Assembly (NCBI RefSeq): GCF_000003605.2
Contig: NW_003156233.1
Span: forward strand, 842,050 to 852,679
Direction: 5' to 3'
DNA length: 10,630 nt
Source of the DNA: Saccoglossus kowalevskii
Taxonomy: Eukaryota; Hemichordata; Enteropneusta; Harrimaniidae
Shown: positions 6,701 through 10,630 of the stretch, one piece after another
Layout of the letters: every line of letters starts with the position of its first letter
Position numbering within the stretch: the first letter of the stretch is position 1
The notes under the pieces: model-generated
Seen by the model: the letters and a program-made list of their open reading frames with translations, nothing else
The model's database searches: none
What the model was told of the DNA's origin: nothing
Program-made: the position numbers and the translations under genes

Positions 6701-8917
6701 TTTACTATTCATATATATGTTTCTATAATTTATTTAATAATTTTGGACCTAATGAATATTTGGATGGACAATTTCCTATTGCCTACATGTTTTGATTGAA
6801 ATTTTCAAAAAAATCGGAAAAATTTGTGTTGGTTTTATTTTGTTATAGGTGACAGAAGTTGACTTTGGCATTCAGAGGCTGAACTAAAAACCAGAAACTA
6901 TGTTACTGATACATTACAAATAAAATAATTTGATATATTTTACATGTAATGGTACTTTGGACACATGTCATATGTGACGAATAAAGATATGCCAGTTGAC
7001 ATCTTGATTTGCTAATTCATGTTTTAATGGTAGTTCATATTATCCTCCAAATATTCACATTATGTTGTATCTGTTTTTTAAGGTCGAAGAAAAACCTGAT
7101 ACGCTTTGGGTACAAAAGAGTAGTAACCACAGAGGTATTCAAGTCAAGAAATTAAAAGGTATATACCTACTTTTCCTCTCTCCGTGTCATGAACTTGTCA
7201 TTTTTTTCCCAGTACGAATTATTTTTTGTAAAAATCTTTTTTATAGGAATCCATAAATAATATGAATAATAATTTTTCAATAATTTGTGACAAGTATGAG
7301 TATCTATTTTATAACTGCATATAATTATTATACCATATATAACAAAACAAAATATATAGTAATAACTTTTGACCATAGAAACCAATGATAAATAATTCAA
7401 AAGAGATCTTGTGAGAAAAAAATAGTTTGGTTACCATTTAATCTTATAAATTAAAGCATATTATAAAATTTGAGATCTGTTTTTTATCCTAATTGGGTTG
7501 AAATGTCAAACAATGGCGATGATATCAGATCATTAATAGATGACGATGTTAGAGATATCCAATTAGCCTTTGTTTAACTGTTTTTATTTATTTGCTCACT
7601 TTAGTTGGAATGGAGAACTCATTCTATTCATTAATTATTCCTTGTTGGGCAAAATATTCTTACTCATGATGATATCAGTTCCTGTGACATGAATTCATCA
7701 AACACACATTTTTTTTAGTTTTATGTTGCTAATACTGTGAAATCATTTTTATCTTAGGCTGAAAAAAAAAATTTCTCTGTTTCTCATTTCCGCGCATCAT
7801 TTTGAACTATGCGCCTCGGACGTTTTTTTTTTCTTCTAAAGCATTCCAAAATGCGCTTGTACTCACACTTGTCTAAAATTTCCCCCATTTTAGCTCAGTA
7901 TTCATCAGTTTCAAAAAATCCATAAAACGATAAACAGAGAATTATTTTTCCTTGCCTTAACCATAATGTAAATGAAGTGGTTTCCGGTACCATGTCTGTC
8001 ATCACTGTTGCCATTGTTGATGTCATAAGCAATTTCTTGCCAGGATAATCATAATTTATGTCATTCTGCAATTTGGGAACCAGATACATTAAATATTATT
8101 GCCTTTTGATGCATGTCAATTTTTTTTGCAGATTGTATTAAAAGTTACTGTATCATGGTATATTCATAGTATTGTAGTGTAAATTACTTTTTGCTTAAAG
8201 AATGAAGTTGGAGATAACACCATTTTGTCACAACTTGAAAAAATGAATTATATGAAAAAGCCAGAAAACAAATAAATGATTCTATATGAGTTTTGTTTTG
8301 TTTCAATATTTTGACTTGCATTACGTCTTTATGTTGATATCATCATTTTAATTCCCCTGGGAATTTTAATCGTATCAATAAAATCCTCTGTAAAAATAAT
8401 TTTTCTACCTTAGTAGAAATATGATTTTTTTTTCAACAATTTCCTTATTCTCATGAATGCATCGCTGTTTTTGCCTTTGAAGGCTGAAGGGTTGTCACCT
8501 GCGCACACGTGAAAATTGAGTCCCAAAAGACGATAACAAAAGTTACACGCGCTAATAACGCAAAGGCTCATGGGTAGACGCTTGTTTATAAACAATGACA
8601 CGTTATGGCCTTCTGACGCATGCGCAGGTGACGACACTCCTGCTTTAAAAAACCTGTATATTATCTTCTTTTTCTCAGATTTGGATTTAGATAATGAGAA
8701 AACATTTATGCAAGAATATATACATAATCCCTTTCTGATTGATGGTAGAAAGTTTGATATTGGTGTGTATACTGTGATTTCTTCTATTGACCCGCTGAGA
8801 ATCTACATATACGGTCAAGAAACACTTATTAGATTCTGCAGTAAAGACTATTATCCAATTGATTTTGATGATGTGGATAAGTATGTGGTTGGAAATGATT
8901 ATACTCCCACATGGCAG
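706..8917 (+). CDS. TTLL15: TTLL15-like tubulin-ligase family protein, 5' part, six exons
   Basis: Proposed join is 706-759, 2572-2838, 5447-5602, 6265-6384, 7083-7158, 8679-8917, giving about 304 residues with no internal stop. TTL-family enzymes are ATP-grasp ligases that add tyrosine, glutamate or glycine to protein tails, usually tubulin. Seen here: a hydrophobic segment at residues ~47-67; INHIPG (160-165), matching the NHFPG block of TTLL proteins; WVQKSSNHRGI (208-218), matching the ATP-binding Lys and Gly loop; QEYIHNPFLIDGRKFDIG (236-253), and PLRIYIY (263-269), both core TTL signatures. The protein is incomplete: TTLL15-like proteins are, from memory, around 500 residues, and the C-terminal metal-binding acidic residues are not in this window. 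The TTLL15 assignment rests on the N-terminal membrane segment and the KFDIG variant recalled for that group. Membership of the TTL family is near certain, the subgroup less so. The first exon is the least secure part. Confidence 0.85.
1440..1488. mobile_element. Possible MITE end relic
   Basis: CAAGTGAAAATAAATACTTC at 1464-1483, and the bases just after it, closely resemble the right terminal repeat of the element at 3490-3683 (CAAGCGAAAATAAAGTATTC). Upstream sequence is only loosely similar and no partner end is clear. Low-complexity AT-rich sequence makes this uncertain. Confidence 0.35.
1561..1638. repeat. Perfect minisatellite, 13 bp x 6
   Basis: AACATTTCATTGG is repeated six times head to tail with no mismatch at 1561, 1574, 1587, 1600, 1613 and 1626, followed by a two-base partial copy. 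The lack of any divergence points to recent expansion. It sits in candidate intron 1 and does not touch a splice site. Confidence 0.97.
2572..2838 (+). CDS. TTLL15: TTLL15-like exon: basic N-terminus and membrane anchor
   Basis: The acceptor is a long T run followed by GCAG ending 2571. The donor is AGG|GTGAGT at 2839. The exon holds 89 codons if entered from the upstream exon, or 82 from the Met at 2593, whose context (AAGCATG, A at -3) is also good. Before the hydrophobic run lie several Arg and Lys residues (RKSDRWRVK, SSNR). Then comes a segment of about 21 residues, VFLITLVVLVVGLSLTALNV, typical of a signal anchor. It is followed by a less charged linker (YELRNMQNNH) and a stretch ending RPILWLYAKR. 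The positive-inside rule predicts type II orientation, with a cytosolic N-terminus and the rest lumenal or extracellular. A cleaved signal peptide is less likely because of the long n-region. Exit phase is 0. Confidence 0.85.
2839..5446 (+). other. Intron 2
   Basis: GTGAGT at 2839 to TTTCTTACAG ending 5446, phase 0, the longest complete intron in the gene at 2608 bp. It contains a 194-bp MITE at 3490-3683. The rest is AT-rich with frequent stops in all frames. Open stretches at 3291-3488 (plus) and 5152-5373 (minus) have no recognisable protein features. Confidence 0.85.
3490..3683. mobile_element. Complete 194-bp MITE with ~42-bp terminal inverted repeats
   Basis: The left end 3490-3531 begins TACTGTGGAATACTTTATTT and ends TTTTCGCTG. 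The right end 3641-3683 begins CAGCGAAAATAAATTCCAAG, and its reverse complement begins TATTGTAGAATACTTTATTT. Each end carries two TTTTCGCT-type boxes, so the repeats themselves have internal structure. The centre is non-coding. It is a non-autonomous DNA-transposon-like element. TA at each edge may be target duplication or part of the element. Confidence 0.9.
5447..5602 (+). CDS. TTLL15: TTLL15-like exon: N-terminal ligase subdomain
   Basis: The exon is bounded by TTTCTTACAG ending 5446 and AGA|GTAAGT at 5603. It is 156 bp, 52 codons, phase 0 at both ends. The product starts PESGYLNHVIAVFERLGF, continues through SEWDVIWAHDYPF and ends MLPHQR. The pattern of a helix, then W(D/N)(V/L)xW..., then a helix ending in QR(V/I)NHFPG is the N-terminal part of the TTL domain in TTLL proteins. 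This exon supplies everything up to the Arg, and the next exon begins INHIPG. The clean junction inside this motif supports both splice sites. Confidence 0.9.
5631..5760. repeat. Imperfect tandem repeat, about 48-bp period
   Basis: 5631-5662 and 5727-5758 share the block CTCTAT(G/T)AGAA(G/A)CACATCTCC with an almost identical flank, 96 bp apart. Between them a diverged middle unit (CTCTAT at 5688, GACATCT near 5700) and recurring TGTACCAT suggest three units of roughly 43-53 bp. Confidence 0.65.
5981..6074. promoter_or_regulatory. Cluster of octamer, nuclear-receptor-like and CCAAT palindrome motifs
   Basis: ATGCAAAT, the POU-protein octamer, occurs at 5981-5988 and 5996-6003 in a 15-bp direct repeat. 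TTGACCT-AAT-AGGTCAA (6041-6057) is a perfect palindrome made of everted nuclear-receptor half-sites. ATTGGT-A-ACCAAT (6062-6074) is a CCAAT palindrome. Any one could be chance. Enhancer function is inference. Confidence 0.25.
6265..6384 (+). CDS. TTLL15: TTLL15-like exon: INHIPG block and central linker
   Basis: The acceptor TACTTTTCAG ends at 6264 and the donor is CAG|GTAACT at 6385. The exon is 40 codons, phase 0 on both sides. It encodes INHIPGIGFITNKVYLATS followed by NLKYIPKAFEMPEQKELFLKQ. TTLL proteins carry N-H-F-P-G...(T/G)xK...L, then a stretch ending in P.(A/T)F.LP before the ATP-binding lysine. All of these are visible here. Other AG dinucleotides lie upstream (CAG near 6192, for example), but using them would bring in a stop codon before INHIPG, so 6265 is the start that keeps the frame. 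Confidence 0.92.
6385..7082 (+). other. Intron 4
   Basis: GTAACT at 6385 to TTTTTTAAG ending 7082, 698 bp, phase 0. It is AT-rich with no recognisable gene, RNA or transposon ends. Open frames at 6583-6795 and at 6385-6456 beyond the donor look like chance. Confidence 0.85.
7083..7158 (+). CDS. TTLL15: TTLL15-like exon: ATP-binding lysine loop
   Basis: The acceptor TGTTTTTTAAG ends at 7082 and the donor is AAAAG|GTATAT at 7159. The exon is 76 bp, so it exits in phase 1, the only non-zero phase in the gene. It encodes VEEKPDTLWVQKSSNHRGI and then QVKKLK. The block W-V-Q-K-S-S matches TTL's W-I-A-K-S-S, whose lysine (K150 in human TTL, from memory) contacts the nucleotide. HRGI occupies the place of the flexible (R/K)G(R/E)GI loop, shortened compared with TTL. 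The acceptor AAG rather than CAG is slightly weak, but the frame and family match make it convincing. Confidence 0.9.
7159..8678 (+). other. Intron 5
   Basis: GTATAT at 7159 to CTTTTTCTCAG ending 8678, 1520 bp, phase 1. It is mostly AT-rich. A TACTGTGAAATCATTTTTAT motif near 7734 resembles MITE termini but has no partner. The last ~200 bp are a GC-richer inverted-repeat element (8459-8657). Confidence 0.85.
8459..8657. mobile_element. Inverted-repeat element next to the exon-6 acceptor
   Basis: GTCACCTGCGCA (8494-8505) and TGCGCAGGTGAC (8621-8632) are perfect 12-bp inverted repeats. Similarity continues outward at lower identity (TTTGAAGGCTGAAGGGT on the left, reverse complement TTTAAAGCAGGAGTGTC on the right). 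The interior (ACACGTG, ACACGCGC, ATGCGC) is clearly richer in CG than the intron around it. This fits an old MITE. The outer boundaries are approximate. Confidence 0.6.
8679..8917 (+). CDS. TTLL15: TTLL15-like exon: ATP-grasp core (QEYI, GRKFDIG, YYP)
   Basis: The acceptor CTTTTTCTCAG ends at 8678 and the donor is CAG|GTAAGT at 8918. The exon is 239 bp. With the one base carried over it gives 80 codons starting with a split Asp, and it exits in phase 0. In order: DLDLDNEKTFMQEYIHNPFL, IDGRKFDIGVYTVISS, IDPLRIYIYGQETLIRFC and SKDYYPIDFDDVDKYVVGND. This is the most diagnostic TTL-family segment: Q(K/E)YI..P.LI.GRKFD, then PL.IY.Y, then L.RF...Y. One departure is glycine after KFDI, where most relatives have arginine. 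The exon ends YTPTWQ, so the following helices and the catalytic acidic residues are in later exons outside the window. Confidence 0.95.
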
Positions 8918-9035
8918 GTAAGTAAACATAGACAGTATATGTGAAAGGGTAGACCTAATAAGTTCTACTTACAGTATAATTTATTAGGGATAACTTGTTC
9001 TCTAAAATTCGGAAAAAAATTAATTTAAAATCATC

Positions 9036-9213
9036 TACTGTAAACCTCTTTAATTTTGCGGGAAACAAATGTTTGCGAATTTCGCAAGTATATGAAAATT
9101 ATAAAATTCTGTAGCCGTGAAAATTTCTCTTTGGTTTTACGACACTAAGTATTGTTGACTTTTGTAAAATTTTGCAAACACTCTTAGCAGCAAAAATTAG
9201 GTGGTTTACAGTA
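9036..9213. mobile_element. 178-bp MITE with TACTGTAAACC termini
   Basis: The left end begins TACTGTAAACCTCTTTAATT. The reverse complement of the right end begins TACTGTAAACCACCTAATTT. Similarity runs inward about 45 bp, with TTTGCG and TTTGC boxes. The TACTGT start and TTTATTTT/TTTAATTT spacing resemble the 3490-3683 element, so the two may be related families. The interior is non-coding. Confidence 0.8.
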
Positions 9214-9453
9214 TTGTCCTATTGGTTCCCCCTGGTGAAGACAAAAGATCGTTTACGTTCCTTCTTGAATACCACTCCAAAAATGATTACGTCCTCTATC
9301 AAAATTGGAATACCAGTGCAGAAGGATATTTACGAACTAACGGTCGCGGTATTATAACCAGTAAGGTACTGCATGGTAGTAATGAAAAGCAACACTACCG
9401 CAGCCCTGTATTTTTGTATTTTATTCAACTTGAAGAGCAAAATGACACAAGTT
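9214..9453 (+). other. Unexplained 80-codon open stretch
   Basis: Beginning just after the MITE end, one frame stays open to TAG at 9453-9455 and includes LLVPPGEDKRSFTFLLEYHS and NWNTSAEGYLRTNGRG. Composition looks more protein-like than the surrounding intron. I do not recognise a family. An acceptor-like TTTACAG ends at 9211, supplied by the MITE, but entering from the TTLL exon (phase 0) hits a stop after eight codons. It may be chance, a relic, or an exon of something else. Confidence 0.2.
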
Positions 9454-9902
9454 AGATTGTTGTTCTCGTAGTTGTTACCAGCAACATTTCACTTCAATAT
9501 TGTATTGAACTTTAACGATGATCTAATTGTTCTCATTGGCCAAACGATAGCAACGTGATTATTGGTATTATAAAACAAGTTAGCATCTGGCGTTTAACCT
9601 GAATCACGAACAGTGACTGAACCTCAGGAAAATGCCGGTTACAACAATAACACAGTGATTTCAAACCACTCGCCGCAATAGCTTTATTTTAATGGATACA
9701 CATTTGTATTGTGTCAGTTTTAATACATGTGTATGTCTCATTCAGTGTCATGTGAAATACATTTTTTACATTAGATTTAAAGACCGATATGGTATATAAA
9801 CAGGCTCGGGCGGAGTTTATTATTCAAATGAAGTCACCCTCACCCACATCAACAACGGTGAATAAAAGCTCCACAAAGACATGAGAAACATTATTAGTCC
9901 AC

Positions 9903-9966
9903 GTTCGGACGTAGTCCGAAAACAGGGACTTATGTTTTGCCCTGTGTGCCTCCGTGCGTTCGCACG
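9903..9966. repeat. Three short hairpins leading the tandem array
   Basis: TTCGGAC-GTA-GTCCGAA (9904-9920), ACAGGG...CCCTGT (9922-9945, 12-base loop) and CGTGCG-TT-CGCACG (9953-9966) follow one another. They are followed by a short TCCGTGCG direct repeat to about 9980. These are perfect stems and sit immediately before the first array half-unit, so they probably form the head of the repeat family. Confidence 0.6.
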
Positions 9967-9990
9967 TCCGTGCGTCCGTGATCACCTGCA

Positions 9991-10630
9991 TCTCGAACAT
10001 GCATGGACCGATTAAGTTCAAACTTCACTCATACATCACACATTATATGGGACATATGCACATGCATTTTTTTCATGATCCGATTAACAATAGCCGAATA
10101 GCGGCCATTTTAAAGCCGAAAATGCATCAAAATCGCACATTTTCACCATTCCGGACCCGGATCTCAGTTATGCATGGACGGATTTTGTTCAAATTTGGTA
10201 CATACATTAAACATAATAGGGCCTTGATGCACATCATTTTTTTTTTGGGATCGGCTCGAAATGGCCGACTGGCGGCCATTTTGTTTTAAAGAATTCAGTT
10301 CTGGATCCGTATCTGAGACATGTCTGGATTGATCGAGTTCAAACTTCACACACACAAGGTACATCATGTCACAAATATGTATGTGCATTTGTTTCATGAT
10401 CTCATTAACGATAGCCAAATGGCGGTCGCTTTAAGGCCGAAAATGCATTGAAATCGCACATTTTCACCATTTCGGACCCGGATCTCAGTTATGCATGGAT
10501 GGATTTTATTGAAATTTGGTACATACATTAAACATAATAGGACCTTGATGAACGTCATTTTTTTTTCCGGATCAAGTTCGAAATGGCCGACTGGCGGCCA
10601 TTTTGTTTTAAAGAATTCAGTTCTGGATCC
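9991..10630. repeat. Composite tandem repeat, ~321-bp period, two half-units
   Basis: Order is A1 (9991-10161), B1 (10162-10311), A2 (10312-10481), B2 (10482-10630, cut by the window end). A and B units are related to each other: each starts with TCT..G..., then ATGCATGGA or CATGTCTGGA, then GATT, then a TTCAAA block, and each carries GGCCATTTT or a diverged form. B1 and B2 are close to identical over long blocks, while A1 and A2 are more diverged in their first half. Each B unit contains AAATGGCCG-ACTGG-CGGCCATTT (10259-10281 and 10581-10603), a perfect 9-bp stem. The array very probably continues past 10630. Confidence 0.9.

Larger units (their letters stand above)
8918..10630 (+). other. 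Intron 6, start only
   Basis: GTAAGT at 8918 opens an intron with no matching downstream TTL exon before the window ends. After TPTWQ the family continues with a helix leading to the catalytic C-terminal subdomain, and I find nothing like it in any plus frame to 10630. The intron contains a MITE, an unexplained open stretch and a tandem array. The stretch 9460-9880 is plain non-coding sequence in which I see nothing specific. Confidence 0.75.

Noticed and set aside
6583-6795. 70-codon plus-strand open frame in intron 4
   Set aside because: AT-rich composition, and its residues would interrupt the expected FLKQ-VEEKPD junction of the TTL domain.
7734-7860. Possible MITE from TACTGTGAAATCATTTTTAT
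   Set aside because: Only one terminus-like motif is visible; no inverted partner was found nearby.
8350-8419. Small palindromes AATTCCC-CT-GGGAATT (8350-8365) and TTTCTAC-CTTA-GTAGAAA (8402-8419)
   Set aside because: Seven-bp stems of this kind are expected by chance in AT-rich DNA, and neither sits at a feature boundary.
9212-9455. The next TTLL exon, entered from the MITE-end acceptor at 9211
   Set aside because: Phase 0 entry from the exon ending 8917 reaches a stop after eight codons, and the open frame does not resemble the expected TTL C-terminal subdomain.
9824-10418. Overlapping open frames on both strands in the tandem array (9824-10021 minus, 9954-10289 plus, 10164-10418 minus)
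   Set aside because: They translate the repeat units and hairpin head. Being open on both strands reflects repeat composition, not coding.
1-10630. CRISPR array, prokaryotic operon, rRNA or tRNA genes
   Set aside because: The tandem repeats have no spacers, the coding blocks are intron-split, and no tRNA or rRNA landmark sequence was seen on either strand.

Overview
This is animal nuclear DNA: AT-rich, with short conserved coding blocks bounded by GT...AG splice sites, long introns, several MITE-like inverted-repeat elements and satellite-like arrays. It shows no bacterial features (no ribosome binding sites, operons or long ORFs). The repeats and the gene family suggest an invertebrate, perhaps a marine lophotrochozoan or non-vertebrate deuterostome. 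I cannot name the species.

The window holds the 5' part of one plus-strand gene, a tubulin-tyrosine-ligase-like (TTLL) amino-acid ligase most like the invertebrate TTLL15 group. Five exons are well supported: 2572-2838, 5447-5602, 6265-6384, 7083-7158 and 8679-8917. A sixth, upstream start exon (705-759) fits in phase but rests only on splice sites and reading frame. Joined, they encode about 304 residues: a short basic N-terminus, one membrane anchor, the N-terminal part of the ligase domain, and the first half of the ATP-grasp core through the KFDIG and YYP motifs. The C-terminal half, with the metal-binding acidic residues, must lie beyond 10630. All introns are phase 0 except the one after 7158, which is phase 1.

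Upstream, 1-180 is a degenerate 23-bp tandem array and 197-327 is a truncated MITE. A TATA box at 501-508 lies about 200 bp before the candidate start exon. Intron 1 (760-2571) carries a perfect 6 x 13-bp minisatellite. Intron 2 (2839-5446) carries a 194-bp MITE of the same family as the truncated upstream copy. Intron 3 (5603-6264) holds a small imperfect tandem repeat and a cluster of palindromic and octamer motifs. Intron 5 (7159-8678) ends with a GC-richer inverted-repeat element that stops just short of the 3' splice site. Intron 6 (8918 to the window end) holds another MITE (9036-9213), an unexplained 80-codon open stretch, and a composite tandem array with a ~321-bp period made of two related half-units (9991-10630).

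The main biological interest is the gene. A TTLL-type ligase is tethered by an N-terminal anchor whose charge pattern predicts a lumenal or extracellular catalytic domain, and it has glycine where most TTL-family enzymes have an active-site arginine. I found no evidence of a wholly new multi-gene system.
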